DNA of 64,000 nt from Elusimicrobiales bacterium (lineage in GTDB: Bacteria > Elusimicrobiota > Elusimicrobia > Elusimicrobiales > UBA9959): the NCBI GenBank assembly GCA_028713125.1, contig JAQTOU010000002.1, positions 330,583 through 394,582 of the forward strand. The letters run 5' to 3'. The notes under the pieces were generated by a model. That model had not been told where the DNA came from. It searched no databases and was given only the letters and a program-made list of their open reading frames with translations. Below, piece by piece: positions 35,370-43,740 of this stretch (positions within the stretch are counted from its first letter, which is position 1; each line of letters begins with the position of its first letter). The position numbers were made by a program, and so were the translations under genes.

Positions 35370-36925
35370 TTTCTTTTCTCCCGGACCAGGGCCGCGAAGC
35401 TTGCGGCGGTGTCCGCGTGTTTTTTCAGGAAATTTTCCGCGGGGGTGGGGAAGCGGTAGGTCCAGTTCTGGTCTCCCAGCGTGCCGGGGGTGTTCACCCG
35501 CTCCCTGGAGCCGAAGATATCCTGTATGGGCAGGATCACTATGCGCGACCCGGCCCCGAGCAGCGAGGCCAGAAGCTTGCCGCTCGCCTTCGAAAAAACG
35601 GGCGGCCGGGAGTCCTCTCCCGAAGCCAGCTTCCAGAAAAGTTTTTTCTCCGCGGGGTCCACCGTGTCCCACCAGTCGGCCAGGGGCTCATTGTCATGGG
35701 TGGAGGAGGTGGCCAGCGAGACGGGGGTATAGGCCGTGGGATCGGTGTAATTGCCGTCTTTGCCTTTTTCCCAGCGCATCACTTTGTAGCCGGGAATGTT
35801 CAGCTCCGCAAGCACCTCGCCGACGTAGGGGGGGATGAGGCCCAGGTCCTCCGCGACCGGGAGCATATGGCTGGCGCCGGCCACGGCCTGCAGGAACCTT
35901 TTGCCGCGCTCGCGCTGGCCCCTCTCGTCCTTTATGTCGAAATCAGGCTTGAGCGCCACGTCATGCGGTATGACCCAGGTGCGGAAGAAGCCCACCATAT
36001 GGTCTATGCGGAAGAGGTCGTAAAATTCGGCGGCTTTTTTTACTTTGGAGCGCCACCACTCGAAATTGTTCTCCTCGACGGCGCCCCAGTTGTAGGCCGG
36101 CAGGCCCCAGCGCTGGCCCGTCTCGCTGAAAGCGTCGGGCGGGGCGCCTATCTCGCGCTCTATGTCGAACTCGGCCTGGCGGGCCCAGACGTCGGAGCTT
36201 TCCTGGTTGACCATGAATGGCAGGTCGCCGAGCAGCTTTATCCCGAGCTCGGCCGCGCGGGCGCGCGCCGCGGTCCATTGGCGGTGGATGGCCCACTGCA
36301 GGTATTTGAAAAAGTGTATCTGGTTCTCTTCGCGGACGTGTATTTCCCGCAGGGCCGCCTGGTCGCGCGTTTTAAGGGGCTCCTCCCAGTGGGTCCAGGA
36401 GGTCCAGCTGTGCGTGTCCTTCAGCCGGCGGAAGACCGCGTAATCGTCGAGCCAGCCGGCATTGGCCTGGCAGAAAGCCCTGAACTCCGCGGCCAGGGCG
36501 GAATCTTTAAGGATATGGTTCTGGTGGAAATGGGTGTAGACTTTCCAGAGGGTGGTGAACTTGAGGTCGCGCACCTCGCTGTATATCACGGTCTTGGAAA
36601 GGCGCAGCCGCTTTATGCTGGCCTGGAAGCGGCGGGAGTTTATTTCTTCTTTCAGGGCGGCCGAGCCCTGGAGCTCCGGGAGCTCGTCCACGGCTATGTA
36701 GATGGGGTCGAGCGCGAAGGCGGAGAGGGCGGTATAGGGGCAGGAGACGCCGGGGGGCATTTCGTTGATGGGGAGGACCTGCAGCAGGTCTATGTTCATC
36801 GCCTTGAGCGCGTCGAACCAGAGGGTCATGGAGCGGGTGTCGCCGATGCCCCAGTCCTTTTTGTGGCGCATGGAGAAAAGGGGGAAGAGAGTTCCTGTGT
36901 GATTCTTTTCTAGTAAAGGGTGCAT
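35366..36925 (-). CDS. malQ: 4-alpha-glucanotransferase (amylomaltase, GH77)
   Basis: 519 residues, normal for GH77. The catalytic nucleophile is in FRIDHMVGFFRTW, the acid/base in VAEDLG and the third carboxylate in THDNEPLADWW. Other GH77 blocks: KDWGIGD near the start, and SCPYTALSAFALDPIYI. It transfers glucan chains between alpha-1,4-glucans, as in glycogen or maltodextrin metabolism. It is the first gene of a unit with TatT and DctP; the next gene starts inside its stop codon. That link to a TRAP system is unexpected for a glucan enzyme and may reflect expression rather than function. Confidence 0.95.
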   Translation of the reverse strand: MHPLLEKNHTGTLFPLFSMRHKKDWGIGDTRSMTLWFDALKAMNIDLLQVLPINEMPPGVSCPYTALSAFALDPIYIAVDELPELQGSAALKEEINSRRFQASIKRLRLSKTVIYSEVRDLKFTTLWKVYTHFHQNHILKDSALAAEFRAFCQANAGWLDDYAVFRRLKDTHSWTSWTHWEEPLKTRDQAALREIHVREENQIHFFKYLQWAIHRQWTAARARAAELGIKLLGDLPFMVNQESSDVWARQAEFDIEREIGAPPDAFSETGQRWGLPAYNWGAVEENNFEWWRSKVKKAAEFYDLFRIDHMVGFFRTWVIPHDVALKPDFDIKDERGQRERGKRFLQAVAGASHMLPVAEDLGLIPPYVGEVLAELNIPGYKVMRWEKGKDGNYTDPTAYTPVSLATSSTHDNEPLADWWDTVDPAEKKLFWKLASGEDSRPPVFSKASGKLLASLLGAGSRIVILPIQDIFGSRERVNTPGTLGDQNWTYRFPTPAENFLKKHADTAASFAALVREKRK

Positions 36926-36960
36926 AATAAATATTGCATGGTTTACGCTGTACTCATGTC

Positions 36961-37109
36961 GAGATGCGTAGTCGTGGGCCTGGCAAGGGTATGGGCCCGT
37001 CGCTCACGGGCTCTCGCACACCGTGCTCGGCCCTCCTCTCTCGGCCTCCGCGCTTATGCAAGCGTCGGCCTCCGAGAGGTCGCTCCGAACCCATACCCTT
37101 GCCACCCCT
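36961..37109. repeat. Palindromic dispersed repeat, family 1, copy 2
   Basis: Perfect 15-bp arms tggcaagggtatggg at 36981-36995 and their complement at 37090-37104, with the same interior hairpin as the copy at 446-600 (ctctcggcctccg...). It lies between malQ and ridA. Compared with copy 1 it has lost about 24 interior bases and differs at a few positions. Confidence 0.85.
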
Positions 37110-37136
37110 CTGAAGCGTAAACCTTTCTTAAAACGA

Positions 37137-37514
37137 CTATCTGGCCGCGATCGCTTCGATCTCCACCAGGGCGGCTTTGGGGAGGGCTTTTACCTCTACC
37201 GTGGCGCGCGCGGGGGGATTTTTTGCGAAAAATTTTCCGTAGACTTCGTTCATCTGGGCGAACTGGGAGAGGTCGGCCATGTAGACGGTGGTCTTTAAGA
37301 TGTTTTCGAGGGCGAGGCCCTGGGACTGGAGGATGTGTTCCAGGTTCTTTATTACGCTTTCGGTCTGGGCCTTTATTTCGGCGGGGGCCATGACGCCTGT
37401 GGCCGCGTCTACGGGGAGCTGGCCGGAGATGAAGAGGAGGCCGGCGGCTTCGACGGCCTGCGAGTAGGGGCCGATGGCGGCGGGGGCTTTGTCGGTGGAA
37501 ATTATTTTTTTCAT
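37137..37514 (-). CDS. ridA: RidA family reactive imine deaminase
   Basis: 125 residues, the normal length. Family marks: [26 protein letters not shown] at the N-terminus, [29 protein letters not shown] in the middle and [22 protein letters not shown] with the substrate-binding Arg at the end. It hydrolyses reactive enamine/imine intermediates formed by PLP enzymes such as serine/threonine dehydratases; the tryptophanase in this window could also yield such species. Translationally coupled to the DUF6485 gene (ATGA overlap). Confidence 0.95.
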   Translation of the reverse strand: MKKIISTDKAPAAIGPYSQAVEAAGLLFISGQLPVDAATGVMAPAEIKAQTESVIKNLEHILQSQGLALENILKTTVYMADLSQFAQMNEVYGKFFAKNPPARATVEVKALPKAALVEIEAIAAR

Positions 37515-37708
37515 GGTTTTTTAGTCGTGAGGATGAAGTTTGCGACGGATCGGTCGTAGCTCCGTTCGGCTTCGGGGGTAAAGTAGCAGCCGGGGAGCTC
37601 GCCGTTTTCGCGGTGATAGGTCACGCAATCGCAGCAAATCCCCTTGCGGGAGCAGGGTTCATAGGTGCAGGAGCAGCTTTTAGCGTTAGTCTCTTTCTTG
37701 CAGTTCAT
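37511..37708 (-). CDS. Small cysteine-rich protein, DUF6485-like
   Basis: 65 residues with eight cysteines (3, 12, 14, 19, 25, 26, 28, 41) in a pattern like [17 protein letters not shown], followed by GELPGCYF. It looks like a small cytosolic metal-binding protein; similar proteins are annotated DUF6485. It is the first gene of the pair with ridA. Zinc or an Fe-S cluster are both possible ligands. The function is unknown. Confidence 0.8.
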   Translation of the reverse strand: MNCKKETNAKSCSCTYEPCSRKGICCDCVTYHRENGELPGCYFTPEAERSYDRSVANFILTTKKP

Positions 37709-37891
37709 ATCCCGGAAATTACCGATATTATATATTACAAAAGTTTGGGATTATTGTTCAGGTTTAATCTGGGGCTGGCGGCGGGACAAAAAACCACGTA
37801 TACTATATTTGGAAATTTAAGCCGGGGGCCGTTTCCTGTCCGTCCCGCGCCTTTCCCGGCCGGTTCCCTAACGCTGATTTGAGGGTTGGTT

Positions 37892-39421
37892 ATGCAAAAT
37901 AAAGCGAATAAACCTATTATCGTCCTTGCTGTGGCTTTGACCGCCTTTATCTCCGCGGGGTTCCTTCTGCTGGTGCAGATCGGGACCAGCGCCAGGAAAA
38001 ATTCCCAGACTCTTTCCGGCTTCAATTTCCGCGGCGCTCCCGCCCCCGGATCCACGGTCGTTAATGATCTCGAGCGGGGCGGGGCGGCGGTAATGAAGAA
38101 AGGGGAAGACCTTTACAGCAGCTTTTTCGGCGGTGGGGAGCAGGCCGCCTCCCCTTCGGGCCGGAGCGAGACCGCGCGGCAGGAATACGGCCGCAAAGCG
38201 GACTCCGCGGAGTCCGCGGACGCCTCCGATAATTCCGAAAGCGACGCTTTCGAGGAATACTATAAGAAAAATTATTCCTCCCAGCGCGGTAAGACCGCGG
38301 AAAGCGGGCCGGCTTCCTGGGCGAGCATGGGCGGCGGCGGGTCGGTCTCCGGCGGGGGCTCCGACGTCGGTTCCGGCGAGGCTCCGGCGCAGGAGGGCTA
38401 CCGTAAAGTTTCCAAGAAAGGGGAGGCGGATAAATCAGCCTCTTCCGAGCCGGGTTCTTCTCCAGGCGCCGTGCCGGGCGGGCCTTCCGCGGGCGCGGCC
38501 CCGGGGCTACAGGCCTCCCTCCCCTGGAAAAAAAACTCGGGCGACTCCAGGCTGGATTTCGGCAGGCAGCCCGCCCTCGAGGGGGCTAAATCCGATAAGC
38601 AGGCCTATAAAGGCGGAAACCTGTCCGGGATGGCGGGCCAGAAGGCCGCCGCTTCCCTCGACGGCGCCGCGGAGGGCATGAAGGCCGGGGCTCAAAGCAA
38701 TTATAATTCAAAGATGTCCGGGGATGCGGCCTCAGCGGGGGGCTCCGCTTCCGGGGGCGGGTCTTCTTCGGGCGGCGGCTCCTCTCCTTCCGGGAAAGCC
38801 TCTCCCGCCGCTTCGACGCCCGCCGCGGTTTCCGCGGCCGACGCGGCCAAAGCCAGCTCAGGCACCGCGACCGAAGCCGCCGTGGACTCTTATGAGGGAG
38901 AATATACCCGGCCCAAGGCTGAAGACCAGGACCTTTTCGCTTCCGTGGTAACTGAAAAGCAGAACGGGCTTGACGGCAAGTTCATCCTGTCCGAGGAGGC
39001 CGCGGACGATCCCGAAGAGTCGCAGCTGAAGGCCCGCACCGTAGCCGAAAGCGCCGCCACCAAAGAAACCGCGGCGCCGGATCCGGCGAATTTGAATAAT
39101 TTATCGGAAACGCGCAAGACGGAACTGAAGAGGGATATCCATACCTTCATGAAAAAAGTGGAGAACAGGTACGGAAAAATGACCGACATCCAGCGCATCT
39201 CCTGCGCGACGACCCCCGAGATCTGCAAGGATCATGAAGTGACGGGAAGCTATATGACCATGGCGACGAAAGACGGCGCGAAGCTCAACCTGGGCGTAAA
39301 GTATATCGATAAAAGGTGGCGGCGCTATACCATGGACTTCAAGGCGCCGCCCGGCTCGGCCAAGCCGGCGAAGCCGCCCGCCGAAGAAGAGTTCGTGGAC
39401 GAAGAGGTCCTGGCGGAATAG
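37892..39421 (+). CDS. Protein A: anchored low-complexity envelope protein, unrecognised
   Basis: 509 residues from the ATG at 37892, which has gaggg seven bases upstream. A short basic tail leads into one transmembrane segment (~9-30), so the N-terminus should be inside and the rest outside. Residues ~60-390 are extremely rich in Ser, Gly, Ala and Pro (SASGGGSSSGGGSSPSG and similar) and look disordered. The last ~100 residues appear folded: a helix KTELKRDIHTFMKKVENRYGKM, then a two-cysteine segment SCATTPEICKDHEV and a beta-rich stretch ending in an acidic tail. No family recognised. Same build as proteins B-G further on; first of that group in the window. Confidence 0.88.
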   Translation: MQNKANKPIIVLAVALTAFISAGFLLLVQIGTSARKNSQTLSGFNFRGAPAPGSTVVNDLERGGAAVMKKGEDLYSSFFGGGEQAASPSGRSETARQEYGRKADSAESADASDNSESDAFEEYYKKNYSSQRGKTAESGPASWASMGGGGSVSGGGSDVGSGEAPAQEGYRKVSKKGEADKSASSEPGSSPGAVPGGPSAGAAPGLQASLPWKKNSGDSRLDFGRQPALEGAKSDKQAYKGGNLSGMAGQKAAASLDGAAEGMKAGAQSNYNSKMSGDAASAGGSASGGGSSSGGGSSPSGKASPAASTPAAVSAADAAKASSGTATEAAVDSYEGEYTRPKAEDQDLFASVVTEKQNGLDGKFILSEEAADDPEESQLKARTVAESAATKETAAPDPANLNNLSETRKTELKRDIHTFMKKVENRYGKMTDIQRISCATTPEICKDHEVTGSYMTMATKDGAKLNLGVKYIDKRWRRYTMDFKAPPGSAKPAKPPAEEEFVDEEVLAE

Positions 39422-39519
39422 AGGCCGCCCCGCGCCGCCTGGCCGTTTGGCGGGCATAGCTCTTGTTGCGGCACAGTCATAGCCTTGCCCGGGCTCGCAT
39501 AATAATCAATAATTTATAA

Positions 39520-40890
39520 ATGCGGGACACCATACATTTTTCAGGCATCGGCGGGGTCGGCATGAGCGCGCTGGCGCAGGTGGCGGCCATGGAAGGGCGC
39601 CCTGTCAGCGGCTCCGACAGGGATTTCGACCGCGGGCGCAATCTCGGCGTGAAAACCGCGCTGGAGAAGCTGGGTATAAAGATCTATCCGCAGGACGGGT
39701 CCGGCATAAACGCCGCCACTTGCGAACTGGCCCTCTCCACCGCCATCGAAGACACCAACCCCGAGGTCGTCAAAGCGAAAGAGCTGGGGCTTAAAATAAG
39801 CCACCGCTCGGAGCTCCTCGCCGCCCAGGTCAACCGTTTCGAGACCATAGCCGTAGCCGGGACCAGCGGGAAATCCACCGCGGCCGCCATGCTTTTCTCC
39901 GTCCTTGAGGCCGGGGGGCTCGGGCCTTCCATAATAACCGGCGGCGCGCTGGGCGTCCTTAAGGAGCGCGGCCTCATCGGAAACGCTTTCCGCGGCAGCG
40001 GCAATATCCTCGTGGTGGAAGCCGACGAGTCCGACGGGACCATAGTGCGCTACAAACCTAAGACCGGCCTGCTTCTAAATATCAGCAAAGACCACAAGGA
40101 CCTCGAAGAGCTCAATAAAATTTTCAGCGAGTTCGCCGGCAACTGCGGCCGCCTGCTGGTGAACGCCGACGACGCTCCCTCGGCCGCGCTGCTGCCCGCC
40201 GCGGAAAAATTCGGCTTCGGCTCCGGCGCCTGGCGGGTCACGGAGATCAGGGCCGGGCTTTTCTCCTCCGAATTCAAAATAAACGGCGTCGGGTTCAGCC
40301 TGCCCGCGCCGGGGCTTTACAATATAGAGAACGCGCTGGCCGCCTGCGCCGCCGCTTCGGTCTACGGCGTCAGTCTGGAGGCCGCCGCCGCCGGGCTTAA
40401 AAATTTCCGCGGCGTAGAGCGCCGCTTCGTCCTGGTGGGCGAAAAGAACGGCGTGACCGTGATAGACGACTACGCCCATAACCCGGCCAAGATCTCCGCG
40501 CTTCTCAAAGCCCTGCACCAGGCGCCCGGCAGGCGGCTGCTGGCCGTTTACCAGCCGCACGGCTTTACGCCCACCCGCCACCTTAAAGCCGAGCTGATAG
40601 AAAGTTTCGCCTCGGGCCTGAACGCGGAGGACGTCCTCCTCATGCCCGAGATCTATTATGCCGGCGGAACCGCGAACAAGAATATTTCCTCCAAAGATAT
40701 CTCCGACGCGGTGGCCGCGAGCGGCCGCAACGCTGTCTATTATGAGAACCGCGCCGACATCCCCGCCGCCGTTTCCAAGCTGGCCAGGCCGGGGGATATA
40801 GTCGCCGTGATGGGCGCGCGCGACGCCACGCTCGCGGCTTTCGCCGCCGAGGTCCTGCAAGCCCTGCCGGGCCCTGTGCCCGTTCCCTAG
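39520..40890 (+). CDS. murC: UDP-N-acetylmuramate-L-alanine ligase
   Basis: 456 residues. The N-terminal Rossmann motif is IHFSGIGGVGMSALA, the ATP loop AVAGTSGKSTAAAML, and the central ligase block GVERRFV...VIDDYAHNPAKI. All are typical of MurC (Mpl would be the main alternative). The enzyme adds L-Ala to UDP-MurNAc in peptidoglycan synthesis. No other mur gene is adjacent, which is unusual since murC normally sits in the dcw cluster. No Shine-Dalgarno is visible: the sequence before the ATG is AT-rich (aataatttataa), so initiation may be leaderless. Confidence 0.85.
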   Translation: MRDTIHFSGIGGVGMSALAQVAAMEGRPVSGSDRDFDRGRNLGVKTALEKLGIKIYPQDGSGINAATCELALSTAIEDTNPEVVKAKELGLKISHRSELLAAQVNRFETIAVAGTSGKSTAAAMLFSVLEAGGLGPSIITGGALGVLKERGLIGNAFRGSGNILVVEADESDGTIVRYKPKTGLLLNISKDHKDLEELNKIFSEFAGNCGRLLVNADDAPSAALLPAAEKFGFGSGAWRVTEIRAGLFSSEFKINGVGFSLPAPGLYNIENALAACAAASVYGVSLEAAAAGLKNFRGVERRFVLVGEKNGVTVIDDYAHNPAKISALLKALHQAPGRRLLAVYQPHGFTPTRHLKAELIESFASGLNAEDVLLMPEIYYAGGTANKNISSKDISDAVAASGRNAVYYENRADIPAAVSKLARPGDIVAVMGARDATLAAFAAEVLQALPGPVPVP

Positions 40891-40895
40891 CTGTT

Positions 40896-41074
40896 ATGGC
40901 CAAAGTCACGGTAATGAACTATACCACCCTCAGGAAAAGCCCGGTGATCTCTATTCCAGGCGGCATTTCGTGATGACGCTGAACCCGGAAATATTGGATA
41001 ATAAAAAGACCGCTTCGGTGCCGGTGAAGGACGGAGACATCCAGCACGTTTTCCCGCCGGTATCCGGCGGCTGA
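40896..41074 (+). pseudogene. Remnant of a MoaD/ThiS-like sulfur-carrier gene
   Basis: The ATG at 40896 opens a frame beginning MAKVTVMNYTTLRK, like the first strand of MoaD, which stops at 40974. In the -1 frame, reached across the AAAA run at 40935-40938, the sequence continues to 41074 and ends VPVKDGDIQHVFPPVSGG. That is the classic C-terminus of MoaD-like ubiquitin-fold carriers with the reactive Gly-Gly. Joined, the two parts give only about 59 residues against ~80, so an internal stretch is missing too. A decayed gene is the simplest reading; a sequencing error alone would not explain the short length. Confidence 0.55.
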
Positions 41075-41087
41075 CCAAGGAGAAAAT

Positions 41088-42266
41088 ATGAAACCAGTCA
41101 AGATAACCGACGGAGTATACTCGCTGCGCCTGAACCATTTCAACCGGCACTTATTCGACTCTCTTATCCCGCTGCCGGACGGAACCAGCTATAATGCCTA
41201 CCTGGTCAAGGGGTCCGAAAAAACGGCGCTGATAGACCCGGGCGAGCCTGAAAAGGCGGAAATGATCCTGGATTATCTCAAGGACGAGAAAAAAATAGAC
41301 TATGTGATCTCGCATCATGCCGAGCAGGACCATTCGGGGAACATCCCGCTGGTGCTGGCGCGCCACCCGGAAGCAAAAGTGGTGACCAATCCGAAGTGCA
41401 AAGAGCTGCTGATGACGCACCTGCACATCCCGGCGGATAAATTCATCGAGGTGAAGGACGGGGAGACGCTTTCGCTGGGGGGGAAGACCCTGGAATTCGT
41501 TTATATGCCGTGGGTGCACTGGCCCGAGACGATGGGGACTTACCTGCGCGAGGATAAATGCCTTTTCTCCTGCGACTTTTTCGGTTCGCATATCGCAAGC
41601 AACGCCCTCTTTTCGGAGGAGCACCGCTCTTACGAGCCCATGAAGCGCTATTACGCGGAGATCATGATGCCGTTCCGCTCCAATATAAAGACGCACCTGG
41701 AGCGGCTTTCGAAATACGAGATCTCTTTTATCGCCCCCAGCCACGGGCAGGTGCACAATAACTCCAAATTCGTCATGGATATGTACAGGGACTGGGTCCT
41801 GAGCGAGCCGCGCAGCAAAGTGCTGGTGGCTTATATCTCGATGCACGGCAGCACTTTGCTTATGGTGAACCGCCTCGTCAGCCGCCTGCAGGAGGCGGGT
41901 ATCTGCGTGGAAAAACTGAACCTGGAGCAGTTCGACGAAGGCCGCGTGGCGATGGCGCTCGTCGACGCCGCCACCATAGTCATCGGAACGCCGACCGTCC
42001 TTACGGGCCCGCACCCCAAGACAGTTTACGCCGCTTACCTGGCGAACCTGCTGCGCCCCAAGGCCAAATTCGTTTCCGTCATCGGTTCCTTCGGCTGGGG
42101 CGGGCGGGCCGTGGAAACCATAGCCGGCCTTATTCCTAATATAAAGGCCGAGGTTCTGAAGCCTGTTATAGTCAAGGGGATGCCCACCGAGGCGGACCTT
42201 AAACAGGTGGACGAGCTGGCGGCCATGATAGTCGAAAAGCACAGCGGCCTGGCCCTCTGCGCCTAG
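41088..42266 (+). CDS. Flavodiiron protein (A-type flavoprotein)
   Basis: 392 residues. The N-terminal metallo-beta-lactamase-like domain carries the diiron ligands: H-x-E-x-D-H in HHAEQDHSGN, His in WVHWPE, Asp in CDFFGSH and His in PSHGQVH. The C-terminal flavodoxin domain begins LVAYISMHGSTLLMVNRLV. Such proteins reduce O2 to water or NO to N2O in anaerobes, taking electrons from rubredoxin or similar donors. Good ribosome site aaggag. Everything needed for activity is present. No electron donor gene is adjacent. Confidence 0.95.
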   Translation: MKPVKITDGVYSLRLNHFNRHLFDSLIPLPDGTSYNAYLVKGSEKTALIDPGEPEKAEMILDYLKDEKKIDYVISHHAEQDHSGNIPLVLARHPEAKVVTNPKCKELLMTHLHIPADKFIEVKDGETLSLGGKTLEFVYMPWVHWPETMGTYLREDKCLFSCDFFGSHIASNALFSEEHRSYEPMKRYYAEIMMPFRSNIKTHLERLSKYEISFIAPSHGQVHNNSKFVMDMYRDWVLSEPRSKVLVAYISMHGSTLLMVNRLVSRLQEAGICVEKLNLEQFDEGRVAMALVDAATIVIGTPTVLTGPHPKTVYAAYLANLLRPKAKFVSVIGSFGWGGRAVETIAGLIPNIKAEVLKPVIVKGMPTEADLKQVDELAAMIVEKHSGLALCA

Positions 42267-42279
42267 GCTGGCCTGGGCC

Positions 42280-42308
42280 TTGAAATTTCCCGTTTCGTCT
42301 GCTAGACT
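42280..42308 (+). promoter_or_regulatory. Sigma70 promoter of protein B gene
   Basis: TTGAAA (42280-42285) and TAGACT (42303-42308) are exactly 17 bases apart. It is followed by a leader hairpin (42321-42366) and the protein B start at 42399. Confidence 0.7.
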
Positions 42309-42320
42309 CTAAAAGACGGA

Positions 42321-42366
42321 ACCTGCTTTTTCAGTTTCCCCTGCACGGGGAAGGGTGAAAAACAGG
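42321..42366 (+). promoter_or_regulatory. Leader hairpin before protein B
   Basis: A long RNA stem can form: outer cctg-tttttca / tgaaaaa-cagg and inner ttcccc/ggggaa. The outer CCTG...CAGG pairing also occurs in the leaders of the protein C and protein F genes. Confidence 0.5.
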
Positions 42367-42398
42367 CATGCATCTTTTCTGGTTACAGGGGGCGGTTT

Positions 42399-43613
42399 AT
42401 GCAGGACAATTCAAGAGATAAAAAAAAGACCCTTGTAGTTTCGGTGCTCGCTTTCCTTTTTATCGGCGGGGGTGTTTTTCTCTTCTTCATAATACAGGGC
42501 TCTAACGACCTGACAGGCAAGGGCAAGAGCAGCTTTACCTACGGCGCCGCCGCCAGGGAAGGGGTCTCTTCTTTCTTCAAGAGCATAGGCGTGGTCCCGG
42601 ACGAAGAGGCCATCCGCGAGATCAGGAAAGACGGCATATTGGCCGCCTATGGATTTATGCCGGACGGCAAAACCGCCGGCGACTTATCCGATTGGATGGC
42701 GAAAGATGGCGCGGCCTCCCCGGCCCAGGCGCCGGGCGGTTCCGCGGCCAGACCGTCAGCGGTGCCTAATATGTCCAAGGCTTCCATGTCCCAGCCGGGC
42801 GGCGGCGGGGGCAGCTCTCAATCCTCCGGCTCCTCCTCAAGGTTCGGCGGCGGCGACAATTCCCGCGCCACCTCCGTTTCGGCTTCCGCTAAGACCGCGG
42901 GTACCGGCGCCGCCGGAAAGGGCACGCTGGGCGCGCTTAAGAACGCGCGCGCCATGCTCGGCGAGGGCCTCAGGTCCGATTCCGCCATGACGGCGCGCAG
43001 CAAGTGGGGGCAGAGCTTCGGCGTCGGAGGGAGCGGCGGAAAGTCCGGAGAGCTCGCCTATAATAAATCCGGCCTGGTCGGGCTGGATAAGATCAAGAGC
43101 GGCGAGATCGCCAGTTTGAAGATGGATAAAAAAGGCGCCGGACTCGCGCCCGAGGCGGGGGCTTTCGAGCGCGACAAGAACGCCGAGAGCAAGGACGCGA
43201 ATCTGCAGGCCAAGAACGCAGAGAGCAAAGCGAACATGGAGAACGAGGCTAAAAAAGCCGCCGCCCAGGCTGCTCTTGACGGGCTTGGTAAAGGGCTGAA
43301 TAGCAGCACCCCCAAAGACCCTACAGGCGATGGTAAAGCTACTCCGCCGGGCGCGCCTATCACCGAAGAAGAAAATGCCTTAGCGAAGACCCTTACGACC
43401 GGCACGCAGTCCCTTAGCGACGGCAGCACGTTCGCGAATTCAACCGTTGTCGTCAGCAGAAATCCTGACGGCGGGGCCACTTTCAACATAACGGGCGCGG
43501 TAACACCTGCCCCGGGTTCGACAGAGCCTCCGGCCGGTTATACCTTCACCGTGTCCAAGAACCCTGACGGAACAGTGACAGCGGGCGAGTTCGTATGGAA
43601 AACTGCCCCTTGA
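42399..43613 (+). CDS. Protein B: anchored low-complexity envelope protein, unrecognised
   Basis: 404 residues. A charged tail (MQDNSRDKKK) and one transmembrane segment (~11-33) give an N-in anchor. A short conserved-looking stretch follows (SSFFKSIGVVPDEEAIREIRKDGILAAYGF), then Gly/Ser/Ala-rich sequence with a more structured middle (LGALKNARAMLGEGLRSDSAMTARSKWGQSF). An Ala/Lys/Glu-rich helical part (~255-300) precedes a C-terminal beta-like segment of about 70 residues (SDGSTFANSTVVVSRNPDGGATFNITGAV). Matches the overall build of proteins A and C-G. No family recognised. Its stop codon overlaps the -35 box of the protein C promoter. Confidence 0.88.
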   Translation: MQDNSRDKKKTLVVSVLAFLFIGGGVFLFFIIQGSNDLTGKGKSSFTYGAAAREGVSSFFKSIGVVPDEEAIREIRKDGILAAYGFMPDGKTAGDLSDWMAKDGAASPAQAPGGSAARPSAVPNMSKASMSQPGGGGGSSQSSGSSSRFGGGDNSRATSVSASAKTAGTGAAGKGTLGALKNARAMLGEGLRSDSAMTARSKWGQSFGVGGSGGKSGELAYNKSGLVGLDKIKSGEIASLKMDKKGAGLAPEAGAFERDKNAESKDANLQAKNAESKANMENEAKKAAAQAALDGLGKGLNSSTPKDPTGDGKATPPGAPITEEENALAKTLTTGTQSLSDGSTFANSTVVVSRNPDGGATFNITGAVTPAPGSTEPPAGYTFTVSKNPDGTVTAGEFVWKTAP

Positions 43614-43638
43614 CAAGTCAACTTTTGTCTGGTATAAC
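43610..43638 (+). promoter_or_regulatory. Sigma70 promoter of the protein C-D-E operon
   Basis: Consensus TTGACA (43610-43615), 17-base spacer and TATAAC (43633-43638). The first spacer bases agtcaa and the downstream leader closely match the promoter before protein F at 49307. Confidence 0.85.
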
Positions 43639-43660
43639 ATCACTGTAAAATCAACTTTGA

Positions 43661-43687
43661 CCTGAACGTCCCGGGGACTGTGTCAGG
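43661..43687 (+). promoter_or_regulatory. Leader hairpin before protein C
   Basis: cctga...tcagg pairs around an inner gtcccggggac palindrome. The flanking words cctgaac and tgtgtcagg recur at the same distance from the promoter in the protein F leader (49355-49383). Confidence 0.55.
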
Positions 43688-43740
43688 AAAAGTTTAAAGT
43701 TATTTTGCGGCAAACGAGGTCGGGTCTAACAGGCGGAGTT

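Noticed and set aside
36926-37136. Small plus-strand open frames over the family 1 repeats (about 436-705 and 36920-37298)
   Set aside because: They read through palindromic repeats and differ in their ends between copies; no ribosome sites and no conserved product beyond the repeat itself.
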